DNA of 64,000 nucleotides from contig JACRDD010000016.1 in the NCBI GenBank assembly GCA_016218685.1, positions 1 to 64,000 of the forward strand. The letters run 5' to 3'. Below are positions 38,551 to 48,175 of this stretch, in pieces (the first letter of the stretch is position 1; each line of letters starts with the position of its first letter). The DNA is from Desulfobacterales bacterium (GTDB lineage Bacteria > Desulfobacterota > Desulfobacteria > Desulfobacterales > Desulfosarcinaceae). The position numbers and the translations under genes were made by a program. The notes under the pieces were generated by a model. The model saw only the letters and a list, made by a program, of their open reading frames with translations. It was not told where the DNA came from and did not search any database.

Positions 38551-39711
38551 ATGAAACCCCATTATATCCTATATATAGTGATAGGCGCGGGGCTGGGATT
38601 GTTAGCGGCCGTTGCAGGCTATCAGGCCCTGGCCGATGCGCAGGCCACAGGTGAAAAAATGGAAAATAACTCTCGTGCTTTTGCGGCAGCCACCTTTGCG
38701 GGCGGCTGTTTTTGGTGCACCGAATCGGATTTCGAAAAATACGACGGCATTATTGAAGTGATTTCCGGATATACCGGCGGGCACAAAGAGGATCCTACCT
38801 ATGAGGAGGTGTCGGCCGGCAGCACCGGCCATGTGGAGGCGATCCAGATCCGCTACGATGAGTCGATCATCGGCTATGAACGGTTGCTGGATATTTTTTG
38901 GAAACATGTGGACCCCACCGATCCGGGGGGGCAGTTCGTGGATCGTGGCGCGCAATACCGTTCCGTTATTTTCTACCATGATGCGCGCCAGAAACAGTTG
39001 GCGGAAGCTTCCAAACAGAACTTGTCCCAATCCAGACGCTTCGACAAGCCGGTGGTGACCGAAATACTTCCCCTCGGAAAATTCTATCCGGCCGAAACCT
39101 ATCACCAGGACTACTACAAAAAAAATCCGCTGCGCTACAAATTTTATCGCAATAACTCCGGGCGCGATCAGTACCTGCGCAAGATATGGCCCCAGGAACA
39201 AACCGCTTCGGCTCCGGCGGGGCAAATGGCCGCCGGCGGTTTTGTAAAACCCGACGATGCCCAGTTGCGCCGGCAGCTTTCACCCTTGCAGTACAAAGTG
39301 ACCCAGCAGGAGGGCACCGAGCCTCCCTTCGATAACCCCTATTGGAATCTAAAGGATGATGGCATTTATGTGGATGTCGTTTCAGGCGAGCCGCTCTTCA
39401 GTTCTACGGATAAATACGACTCGGGCACCGGCTGGCCCAGCTTTACCCGCCCGCTGGTCCCGGAGAACCTGGTGGAAAAGAGCGACCGCAGCCTCTTTAT
39501 GACGCGCACCGAGGTGCGCAGCAAAAAGGCCGATTCCCATCTGGGGCATGTCTTCAACGACGGCCCGCCGCCCACCGGCCTGCGCTACTGCATGAACTCG
39601 GCGGCCTTGCGTTTCGTGCCCAAGGAGCGATTGGAAGCCGAGGGCTATGCGCAGTTTTCGGATCTATTTTCGGGCGATAAGGCCCGCAAGGCCACGGCCA
39701 CCAAACAGTAA
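38551..39711 (+). CDS. msrAB: Periplasmic methionine sulfoxide reductase MsrA-MsrB fusion
   Basis: A 386-residue bifunctional enzyme repairing both Met-S- and Met-R-sulfoxide. An N-terminal hydrophobic segment ([24 protein letters not shown]) acts as a signal or anchor, so the enzyme should face the periplasm. MsrA comes first, with GGCFWCTE (catalytic first Cys) and YSGYTGG-like [30 protein letters not shown]. The MsrB part has [22 protein letters not shown] and the catalytic [11 protein letters not shown]. MsrB lacks the two CxxC zinc pairs, as in zinc-free PilB-type enzymes. There is no thioredoxin-like domain. AAGGA precedes the start. Confidence 0.95.
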   Translation: MKPHYILYIVIGAGLGLLAAVAGYQALADAQATGEKMENNSRAFAAATFAGGCFWCTESDFEKYDGIIEVISGYTGGHKEDPTYEEVSAGSTGHVEAIQIRYDESIIGYERLLDIFWKHVDPTDPGGQFVDRGAQYRSVIFYHDARQKQLAEASKQNLSQSRRFDKPVVTEILPLGKFYPAETYHQDYYKKNPLRYKFYRNNSGRDQYLRKIWPQEQTASAPAGQMAAGGFVKPDDAQLRRQLSPLQYKVTQQEGTEPPFDNPYWNLKDDGIYVDVVSGEPLFSSTDKYDSGTGWPSFTRPLVPENLVEKSDRSLFMTRTEVRSKKADSHLGHVFNDGPPPTGLRYCMNSAALRFVPKERLEAEGYAQFSDLFSGDKARKATATKQ

Positions 39712-39861
39712 GCCGCCTTTTCTCCACAACCCTTGACAAAGCAGGCAGCCATGGGATAGTGCCAACCCACTGGCAAAAAAGCATTTTCCTTAACTTGGAA
39801 GCGGCCCGCCGCGTTATTCGGGCACCAATTGTATCTTACTGTTAACTGAGGAGAAATGAGC

Positions 39862-40620
39862 ATGGTGGATTTCAGACTGGATGGGAAGATTGCGGTTGTA
39901 ACCGGCGCCAGCCGCGGCATTGGCCAGGCCATTGCCGAAGCGTTGGCAGCTTACGGCGCCCACTGCATTCTGGTGAGCCGCAAGATCGAGTCCCTGCGGG
40001 AAGTAGAGGAAAAGATCAAGCAAAGCGGCGGCAAAGCCGAGTCCATCGCTTGTCATATGGGCCAGTTGGATAAGATTGACGCCCTCTTTAACGAGATTAA
40101 AAGCCGCCATGGGCGCTTGGACATCCTGGTCAACAACGCGGCCACCAATCCTCACTTCGGGGAAATGACCGGCATCGACGAAGGCGCCTGGAACAAGACT
40201 TTCGAAGTCAACGTCAAGGGGCCGTTCTTCCTGATCCAGAAGGCGGCGGGTCTGATGGCCGCCAGCGGCGGCGGTGCCATCGTGAACGTGGCCAGCGTCA
40301 ACGGTGTGAAACCTGCACCCATGCAAGGGGTCTATTCCATCACCAAGGCGGCCGTGATTTCCATGACCAAGGCCTATGCCAAGGAGTTGGCCCGCCACAA
40401 GATTCGGGTCAATGCACTGCTGCCGGGTCTGACCGAAACCAAATTTGCCGGGGCGCTTTTCACCAACGATGCGATCTACAAGTACGCCTTGCAGGGTATC
40501 CCGCTGAACCGCCATGCCCAGCCCGAGGAGATGGCCGGGGCCGTGCTCTACCTGGTCTCGGACGCCGCTTCGTTCACCACCGGAACCTATATCGTTTGTG
40601 ATGGGGGCAGTCTGGCATAG
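39862..40620 (+). CDS. Short-chain dehydrogenase/reductase
   Basis: A 252-residue classical SDR with Rossmann motif TGASRGIG (residues 14-21), LVNNAA, the catalytic Ser in NVASVNG, and YSITK with Tyr and Lys. The C-terminus ends in the FabG-like TGTYIVCDGGS. Preference for NADP(H) is suggested by the basic SRKIESLRE after strand two but is not certain. Two ATGs compete; the second (39862) has GAGGAG at 8 bases, whereas for the first the spacing is only 2 bases. The substrate cannot be determined. It could be a FabG-like reductase or a sugar/steroid-type dehydrogenase. Confidence 0.9.
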   Translation: MVDFRLDGKIAVVTGASRGIGQAIAEALAAYGAHCILVSRKIESLREVEEKIKQSGGKAESIACHMGQLDKIDALFNEIKSRHGRLDILVNNAATNPHFGEMTGIDEGAWNKTFEVNVKGPFFLIQKAAGLMAASGGGAIVNVASVNGVKPAPMQGVYSITKAAVISMTKAYAKELARHKIRVNALLPGLTETKFAGALFTNDAIYKYALQGIPLNRHAQPEEMAGAVLYLVSDAASFTTGTYIVCDGGSLA

Positions 40621-40671
40621 AGCGGGCTTTGCCGGTGTAAGTTACGCGTTCCACCATCGATTTAGAACAGG

Positions 40672-40713
40672 ATGGCCGGTGAGCCTTTCGGCTACCCGGC
40701 CATTCTCATTTTT
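40672..40713 (+). terminator. Intrinsic terminator after the SDR gene
   Basis: Stem ATGGCCGG/CCGGCCAT extended by AGCC/GGCT across a 2x2 internal loop, capped by TTTC, then TCTCATTTTT. The hairpin plus T-run reads rightward, closing the SDR transcript. The convergent membrane-sensor gene ends about 40 bases beyond, and the hairpin may also slow leftward transcription. Confidence 0.8.
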
Positions 40714-40754
40714 GCCGAGATGGGAAGAGGGTCCCCCGCGCAATGTGATTTTCG

Positions 40755-41669
40755 TTATTCTTTCTTACCGTAGTTGGAGATCTCGTCCATGGTTTTCCTG
40801 GCGCATTCCGGACAGATACTATGGCTGAACTCCGCTTCCGAATGGCCCCGGATATAATGTTCGATTTGATTCCAATAGCCTTTATCGTCACGGATTTTTT
40901 TGCAGGCAGCGCAGATCGGCAAAAGGCCGCTGAGGGTTTTGACTTTCGACAGGGCATCTTTAAGCTCGCCGATCAACCGGTCTTTCTCCACTTGAGCCCG
41001 GATGCGCTCTTGCATTTCACGGTGCATCTCCAGGTTGATTTTCTGTAGCGCATCGTGCTGCTCCTTCAGGCGCAGCTTGAGATGAGATATGAACCCGCCG
41101 AAAAAAGCGAACCATGTCAGCACGATACCGAAGATAGCAAACACCAGGAATTCATATTTGACCTGAAATGCCGCAGGGGCATGGCTGTACTCCAGCATCA
41201 AGATGGCGGCATAGATACCCATTACGCAAGTCACCAGTGTCAGGTACTGCCTGCGGTTCAAGCGCAGCATGCCGAAGCTGAAGGCCGGTATATAGAACAT
41301 CAGCAGAATCGGGCGCACTTCCGCAAGCGCAAGGGTCGGTAAGGCCCCCCACAACGCGGAGATAAAGATTTGCGCCCAGGTCAATGATGGATCTTTAAAG
41401 CGCAGGTTGGTGTCGGTCAGGAAAATAACGAAGAAGATGACATTGATCAGAATCGCCGAGCCGACGATCACGATCCATTGGGGGCCGGTCAAATGAGCGA
41501 AACCCATGCGCGTCGTCAACGACACTGCCAGCACGAAGACCAGGTAGGTGCCTGCTGCCATGCCGAAACGCTTCAAGCGCAGGCGCTGGTGCACGCGAAC
41601 GGACGGTTCGGTGTTCTCTTCCGCGGCTATTTCATTTGAATCCGGGGTATCAATTTTTTCAGCCCACAT
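40755..41669 (-). CDS. Membrane sensor-like protein with Cys-rich C-terminal module
   Basis: A 304-residue protein with about six transmembrane helices (for example GTYLVFVLAVSLTTRMGF, WIVIVGSAILINVIFFVIFL, FLVFAIFGIVLTWFAFFGGF) resembling MASE-type sensory domains. A coiled-coil signalling helix follows (LKEQHDALQKINLEMHREMQERIRAQVEKDRLI). The C-terminus is the LSGLLPICAACKKIRDDKGYWNQIEHYI...SICPECARK module, with paired CxxC motifs. I associate that module with deltaproteobacterial PAS and sensor proteins; it probably binds metal or redox-senses. No kinase, cyclase or phosphodiesterase domain is present, so the output is unclear. It is the last gene of the kdnA-kdnB-GlmS-like run. Confidence 0.75.
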   Translation of the reverse strand: MWAEKIDTPDSNEIAAEENTEPSVRVHQRLRLKRFGMAAGTYLVFVLAVSLTTRMGFAHLTGPQWIVIVGSAILINVIFFVIFLTDTNLRFKDPSLTWAQIFISALWGALPTLALAEVRPILLMFYIPAFSFGMLRLNRRQYLTLVTCVMGIYAAILMLEYSHAPAAFQVKYEFLVFAIFGIVLTWFAFFGGFISHLKLRLKEQHDALQKINLEMHREMQERIRAQVEKDRLIGELKDALSKVKTLSGLLPICAACKKIRDDKGYWNQIEHYIRGHSEAEFSHSICPECARKTMDEISNYGKKE

Positions 41670-41702
41670 AGCCGACTCCGGTCCAAGCGAAACCGTCTGA
41701 TC

Positions 41703-44700
41703 TCAATGATGGGGCGACACTTGCGCCACAATCAGTTCTCCGACCTTTTCCGCCGATCGGCCGAACAGCTCCTCCATGGGCACGCTCTCGAGCATCTCGT
41801 CCTTCCAGGCCAGGCTGTTCTCCTGAACGATGTTTTTGATGTGCTCGTATTTTCCCCCCAGGGCTTTGACCTTCAAGGGCAAGGGCACATTCTCCTGGAA
41901 TCCCACGTTGAGCAGCAACAGAATGCCGAGGCGGTTGGAGGCGGCCGGGTCGGTGGAGAGCGCCGGGATCAGAACGATGCTGCGGTCATCCTTGCGGCCC
42001 TTGCCGATGTAGACGTTACCTTGACGCACCACGATGCGCTTGGTGCCCTTCAGGCCCTTGTCGCTTTGTACCCGGGATGTCAGCGGCTTGAGCACTCCCT
42101 CTTTGCGCAGGATATCGATGGTGGTGCGATCGTTTGGCTCTCCCAGGCTGTCAAGGCCTTCGATTTTGTACAAGATGGCCCCTTTGATCTCGGCGATGAT
42201 CGGTTGCAGGTTCTTGAGCACCAGAATGTTGCGGTTGATCAATTGGGAGGGATTGATGCCGTAATCGGTAAGGGCGTCGAAGAGAACGCCTTCCAGCTTT
42301 TCGCTGATGCGGCTGGTGCCCACGGTGACGGTCTTGGCTTGGTGCTTGATGGCGTCCACCGGTCGGGACATGCCGTTGATGGACTCTCCCAGAAATTCGA
42401 ACAGGCTGTTGAGCATGTTCAACGCCGTGCCTTTCTTGCCGAAGTCCGGTTCGAAATCCGAAACCGGCAGGCGCCCGGCAAGGTATTTCAGCAATAACAG
42501 CAGATCGGCGGCGTGGCGGATGGTGCTGGGCAGACCGCCGCCGGTCAGGCGTTTGCGAAATTCGGTGTAGAACCCGGCCACCTTTTCGCGGAAGTTTTTC
42601 TCCAACACGACTTCGTAGATATCCAGGCCATCGCGGGCGTATTGATCTACCGTGTGTTTGAGATCCTCCCGGAACTGGTGGAGAAAATGCGAACCGTTGT
42701 TGATGGCCAGGGCCGCATGGTAACCCCACAGGTGGCCCACCAGGGTATTGAGGATCGGTGCCAGGTGCGATGGCATGCCGGGCACATGGAACACATCTTC
42801 GGCATAGGCGTCGAAACGGGTTTCGCCTTCGTCGGCGATGACCACCGGCGCGGCTTTATGTGCGCGGAAGATGGCGGTATCCTTGACGATGTCCCCGATG
42901 ACGGTGCTGCCGACGCCGGCTGCGCAGATGACGATAAGCGGTTCGGAAGAGAGATCGATGTGCTTTTTGTCTTCGACATAATCCGAGGAGATGGTTTTAT
43001 AGCACAGCTCGCTGAGCTTGATACGGATCTCGTCGGAGGCCGATTTGTTGGGACCGCTGCCCACGGCGGCCCAATAGGTTCGCGTGGGCGCTAATCGTTC
43101 GGCCGATTTTTGGATCTTAGCGCGCATGGCCAGCACGGTGCGCATGTGGTCGGGCAGGGTAAGCAGGGTCTTGATCTCGTCGGCCACGAAAGAAGGCGAC
43201 CGTCGGCGTTTGACCTCGGCGATCTTCAGGCTGATGAGTGCCCCGGCCACGATCTGGGAGTAAAAGGCTTTGGTGGAGGCCACCGACATTTCGATGTCCC
43301 GGCCGCTGCTGGTATAAACCACGCCGTCCACCTTGAAGGTCAGATCCGAATCGCGGCGGTTGACGATGCACATGGTCAGGGCGCCCCGGGCGCGCACCAT
43401 GTCCACGGCGCGGTTGGTGTCCGTGGTGGTGCCCGATTGGCTGATGGCCACCACCAGAGCATCGGCCATGGCGGCCGGATCGCCGCGTTCGTCCATCTGG
43501 AAACCGCTCAGTTCGGAGGCTTTGAGCGCGCTGATTTTCAGGGACGGTTCGTTGAGGTAGTAATCCAAGATGTTGCTGATGGCCTGGGCCGCGATGCCGG
43601 CGGTGCCTTGACCGATGAAATAGACGCGCCGGATGCGGTCGTCGGCCAGGGCCCGGGCGATGCGATCCGGAAAAGAACTTTCCGGCAAGGCAATGGTGGG
43701 TCGCCCCGGATCGTCGGCGGCCATCTTCCAGCGGTTCTGGATGGTGCGCGCCACCGACAGCGGCGCTTCGGAGATCTCCTTGAGAAAGTAGTGGGGGAAC
43801 TCCTGGCGGTCGATGTCCCGGGAAGTAATCTGGGTGTGTTGAATGTTTTCCGGGCCCAACGGCATGGGCGTGCCGTCGTAGCACATGGCCCGGATGCCTT
43901 CCAAACCGCCGGCGGCAGTTTGGTCCAGGATGAAGATCTGCCCCTGGGTGGGACCGCTTTGGCCTTGCACCACCTTTTCGCCGTTGAGCTTGATGAAGCG
44001 GGAGGTTTGCTCGACGAATCCGTAGACTTCGGAGGTGGGCAGGTAGTGATCTTCGGCCAGGCCCACGAAGACAGCCTGCCCGCTGCCTTTCTGGGCCAGG
44101 AAAAACTTGCCCGGCGCCAAATCGGTGTGCATCGCGATGGCATGGGAGCCTTCGAAGTCGCTCACCGCGCGCCGGAAGGCTTCGACGACGGTGTGTCCCT
44201 GGCTAAGGTGGTACTCGATCTGCAGGGGAATGATCTTCGTATCGGTGGTGATCTCTTCGGGAATGGGTTCTCCGTTTTGCTCCCACTTCTTTTTCAGGGC
44301 CAGGTAATTGTCGATGTCGCCGTTGAGGCAAGCATGGATCATGCCCTTTCTGGCGCAGGAGTGGCCGACGGTGGCATTGTCCACCGGATGGCAGTTGGCG
44401 ATGGTGATGGCGCCCACCGAGGCCCAGCGGGTGTGGGCCGAAACCGTATGAAACAGGTGGGGGCGGCGGGAGATCAGGCGCAAAACGGGGTCTTGGGCGA
44501 TCTCCTGGCGCAACCGTTGGACATTGTCTCCCAGGCAGCCGATTTCCGCCGCCACTTTGTAGGTCAGGGTGAGGCCCACGGGGCCACCGCCGTCTTGGGC
44601 GTGGATGCCGATGGATTGATTGACCAGCACCGCGCGTTCGGAGCGCTGCGTGACCTGATCGCCCAAACCGGCCTGGGTCCATTCCGTCACCAGTTGCGCA

Positions 44701-45503
44701 TAGACATCGGGCGCCAGCAGGAAAAGCAGCGATACACCGGCCGAGTCCCTGCCGCGCACCTCCAGGCGGTCGATGCTGTTGAGCACAGTGTTCAGGTTGC
44801 GGTAGATGCTCACCATCCGCGGGTCCAGCGACGCCTGGTCGGCCCCCATGAGCGCTTTGACCTTGTGGATGTTCTCCAGCAGTTCGACCTTTAGGCACCA
44901 GGCCGTATCCTTGATGCGTTCGATGTGCTGATCGGCGCGTTCGGTGTCGGCCGCGGCCAGATAGCCCATTTGCTTGTGCAGGGTATTGCTCTCTTCGGCG
45001 ATGAAGCTATCCAATCGTCCAGACAATGCGCCGATGCGGGCTTGTACCTGGGGATCGGCGAAGAGGGCCAAAAAAGGGCCTTCCTGTTTCAGATCGCAGG
45101 CCATTTGATACAAACGATCAGGCGCGGCATCGCCGCCCATATGATGCTCGGCCGCCGAAGACCAGCCTTGAACGTAACGCGCCAGGGGGTGTTTGAGAAT
45201 TTCGGCGGCCTGGAGTTCCATGGCAGGCAGGACTTCCAGGGAGGGCGGTGTACTTTTGCGGTGAAAGGTGATCAGGCCGGCAAGGCCGCAGCACAGCAGA
45301 TTGGGCGAAGCGGGCAGCACGACCCAGATATCCGTTGCATTGCCGGCCGGAGGGTGTCCCCAGTAGATCGGCGCGCGCAGATAAGCCTTAAGGTTGCCGA
45401 ACCCGTGCCGGACCTGGGAGCGCACCCATGTCGCGCTTTGGTCTATGTATCGAAGGGCTGATCCGAAGAACGATATCGTCCCCAGCGATTTTGCTCTCTT
45501 CAT
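41703..45503 (-). CDS. Very large GlmS-like glutamine amidotransferase/SIS-domain protein
   Basis: A 1,266-residue relative of glucosamine-6-phosphate synthase (GlmS, about 610 residues). Class II glutaminase motifs are present: CCGLAG with the putative nucleophile Cys72, HTRWASVGAITIANCHP at about 357, HACLNGDIDNY, and TDTKIIPLQIEY. Two SIS domains follow, with VAISQSGTTTDTNRAV and VASTKAFYSQ. The nucleophile is internal, so use of its amine would need removal of about 71 residues, as in GltB or PurF propeptides. About 215 extra residues separate Cys72 from the HTRW motif, and about 260 unknown residues follow SIS2. AAGGAG fixes the start. It sits behind kdnA-kdnB, so amino-sugar supply for the envelope is plausible. 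Confidence 0.82.
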   Translation of the reverse strand: MKRAKSLGTISFFGSALRYIDQSATWVRSQVRHGFGNLKAYLRAPIYWGHPPAGNATDIWVVLPASPNLLCCGLAGLITFHRKSTPPSLEVLPAMELQAAEILKHPLARYVQGWSSAAEHHMGGDAAPDRLYQMACDLKQEGPFLALFADPQVQARIGALSGRLDSFIAEESNTLHKQMGYLAAADTERADQHIERIKDTAWCLKVELLENIHKVKALMGADQASLDPRMVSIYRNLNTVLNSIDRLEVRGRDSAGVSLLFLLAPDVYAQLVTEWTQAGLGDQVTQRSERAVLVNQSIGIHAQDGGGPVGLTLTYKVAAEIGCLGDNVQRLRQEIAQDPVLRLISRRPHLFHTVSAHTRWASVGAITIANCHPVDNATVGHSCARKGMIHACLNGDIDNYLALKKKWEQNGEPIPEEITTDTKIIPLQIEYHLSQGHTVVEAFRRAVSDFEGSHAIAMHTDLAPGKFFLAQKGSGQAVFVGLAEDHYLPTSEVYGFVEQTSRFIKLNGEKVVQGQSGPTQGQIFILDQTAAGGLEGIRAMCYDGTPMPLGPENIQHTQITSRDIDRQEFPHYFLKEISEAPLSVARTIQNRWKMAADDPGRPTIALPESSFPDRIARALADDRIRRVYFIGQGTAGIAAQAISNILDYYLNEPSLKISALKASELSGFQMDERGDPAAMADALVVAISQSGTTTDTNRAVDMVRARGALTMCIVNRRDSDLTFKVDGVVYTSSGRDIEMSVASTKAFYSQIVAGALISLKIAEVKRRRSPSFVADEIKTLLTLPDHMRTVLAMRAKIQKSAERLAPTRTYWAAVGSGPNKSASDEIRIKLSELCYKTISSDYVEDKKHIDLSSEPLIVICAAGVGSTVIGDIVKDTAIFRAHKAAPVVIADEGETRFDAYAEDVFHVPGMPSHLAPILNTLVGHLWGYHAALAINNGSHFLHQFREDLKHTVDQYARDGLDIYEVVLEKNFREKVAGFYTEFRKRLTGGGLPSTIRHAADLLLLLKYLAGRLPVSDFEPDFGKKGTALNMLNSLFEFLGESINGMSRPVDAIKHQAKTVTVGTSRISEKLEGVLFDALTDYGINPSQLINRNILVLKNLQPIIAEIKGAILYKIEGLDSLGEPNDRTTIDILRKEGVLKPLTSRVQSDKGLKGTKRIVVRQGNVYIGKGRKDDRSIVLIPALSTDPAASNRLGILLLLNVGFQENVPLPLKVKALGGKYEHIKNIVQENSLAWKDEMLESVPMEELFGRSAEKVGELIVAQVSPHH

Positions 45504-45559
45504 TCCCAATCTCCTTTGCCCCCAAGCCTGCTGAAAGATTTTTGCTTCGGTCAGGGACC

Positions 45560-46639
<1,080 letters not shown>

Positions 46640-46717
46640 CTATTCACCTCTGGGTTTATTGATGCGTTAAAAGGGGCGATTCACCGGCGGATCGAATGCG
46701 CCGGGCAAATCGGCGCG

Positions 46718-47905
46718 TTATCGGGATAATACTTTTTGAATCGCGGCGATGCGCTGCGCCACATCCGTCTGGCGCCAGCCCAGCTTGATCTGCATGGCAA
46801 CGGTGCGCGCGATGATCGCATCCGAACGGGGCAGCGTGACGCGGCTGTAGTCCGGACAGGGGTCGCACAACTGGGCAGGCAGCCGCGCCGGGCTCTTCAT
46901 CTGTTTGAGATGGTGCCAGTTGCGCAGGTAGTGCCAGTTGTTGTCGTAGTAATAAAAACAGCCATCGGCGCCGCCGGCGTTCAGGTCCCGCGCTGCTTGG
47001 CGGGCGCTCTTTTCGTCGGGCAGCATGAAGGTCAGGAAGGTGGCCGAATCGCCCTGGGCATCGGGCAGTTGGCGAAAGCCGATCCGAGGAAATTTCGCCA
47101 TGGCCTCTTTCAAGGCGGCCTTGTGGGTCCGTTGGGTGGTCAGGATGGCGTCGAGCTTGCGCAACTGGGCCAAACCCACGGCCGCATTGAGTTCGCTGAT
47201 GCGATAGTTGTAGCCGATGATGGGATGGCTTTCGGCGCCGCGGTCGTTGCCGATGTGGTCGTGACCGTGATCGGCATAGGCATGGGCCAGCGTGTAAAGC
47301 CGATCGTCGTCGGTGACCACCGCGCCGCCTTCTCCGCATGTGATGGTCTTGACCGGGTCAAACGAGAAACAGCCCATGTGGCCGAAAGTGCCCAGGGCTT
47401 TGCCTCGGAACGAGGCGCCCACCGACTGGCAGGTGTCTTCGATGAGCATCAACCCCTTGGCCTGGCAGAAAGTAGCGATCTCGTCGATGCGCGCCATGGC
47501 GCCGCACATGTGCACGACGATGACGGCTTTGGTACGGGGGGTCAGGTAGTTTTCCAGCATCGCGGGATCAAGGCCCAGTGTCTCATCAATTTCGGCAAAG
47601 ACCGGCACGGCGCCGGCCGTCAGGATGGCTTCGAAGGTCGCCACAAAAGTGAATGGCGGTAAGATCACTTCATCGCCGGCGCCGATGCCGCAGGCCGCCA
47701 AGGCCACATGCAAAGCGGCCGTGCCGCTGGCGCACAGATGGCAATGGGCCGTGCCCAGACGCACGGCCAGTTCATTTTCAAAATCGCGGGCCTTCCAGCG
47801 TCCTTTGCGGGCGGCATCAAAACCGTAGCGAAACAGGACGCCGGTATCCAGCACATCCTGAACCTCTTTGCGTTCTTCTTCGCCGAATATTTCAAAACCG
47901 GGCAT
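46718..47905 (-). CDS. kdnA: 8-amino-3,8-dideoxy-Kdo transaminase KdnA (DegT family)
   Basis: A 395-residue PLP aminotransferase of the DegT/DnrJ/EryC1/StrS family, matching KdnA. The N-terminus MPGFEIFGEEERKEVQDVLDTGVLFRYGFD is characteristic. Other motifs are SGTAALHVALAACGIGAGDEVILPPFTFVA, LIEDTCQSVGAS, and the PLP lysine segment FSFDPVKTITCGEGGAV. It uses an amino donor, probably glutamate, to aminate the C8 aldehyde made by KdnB. AGGAG at good spacing sets the start; the upstream extension is not conserved. Kdo8N in LPS is known from Shewanella oneidensis. The pair in a deltaproteobacterium implies a modified inner core. Confidence 0.88.
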   Translation of the reverse strand: MPGFEIFGEEERKEVQDVLDTGVLFRYGFDAARKGRWKARDFENELAVRLGTAHCHLCASGTAALHVALAACGIGAGDEVILPPFTFVATFEAILTAGAVPVFAEIDETLGLDPAMLENYLTPRTKAVIVVHMCGAMARIDEIATFCQAKGLMLIEDTCQSVGASFRGKALGTFGHMGCFSFDPVKTITCGEGGAVVTDDDRLYTLAHAYADHGHDHIGNDRGAESHPIIGYNYRISELNAAVGLAQLRKLDAILTTQRTHKAALKEAMAKFPRIGFRQLPDAQGDSATFLTFMLPDEKSARQAARDLNAGGADGCFYYYDNNWHYLRNWHHLKQMKSPARLPAQLCDPCPDYSRVTLPRSDAIIARTVAMQIKLGWRQTDVAQRIAAIQKVLSR

Positions 47906-48175
47906 AATGGATTCTCCTGGTGCGTTCGTCCAAAGTCCTGCAAGAGGGCTTAACGAAGTTGAGTCAGAGGGTTCTTCCTCATGCAAATCGACGGAGCAGC
48001 GGGGGCGGCAACGCCTTCAAGGGTGTTCCGTCGAATGGTTTAATCTTATAGCGCCAGATTGACGATTTGTCATGGGCATTGTGCAATGGGCTCCGGTTGC
48101 GGTTAGGCGGTTAAGGTCATGCGCTTTATGGACAGGGCTCCTCCACAAAGCCCGGTCAGGGTTTGGATCGGCGCA

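Noticed and set aside
43110-44894. 594-codon plus-strand frame opposite the GlmS-like gene
   Set aside because: Antisense to conserved glutaminase and SIS motifs; no independent support.
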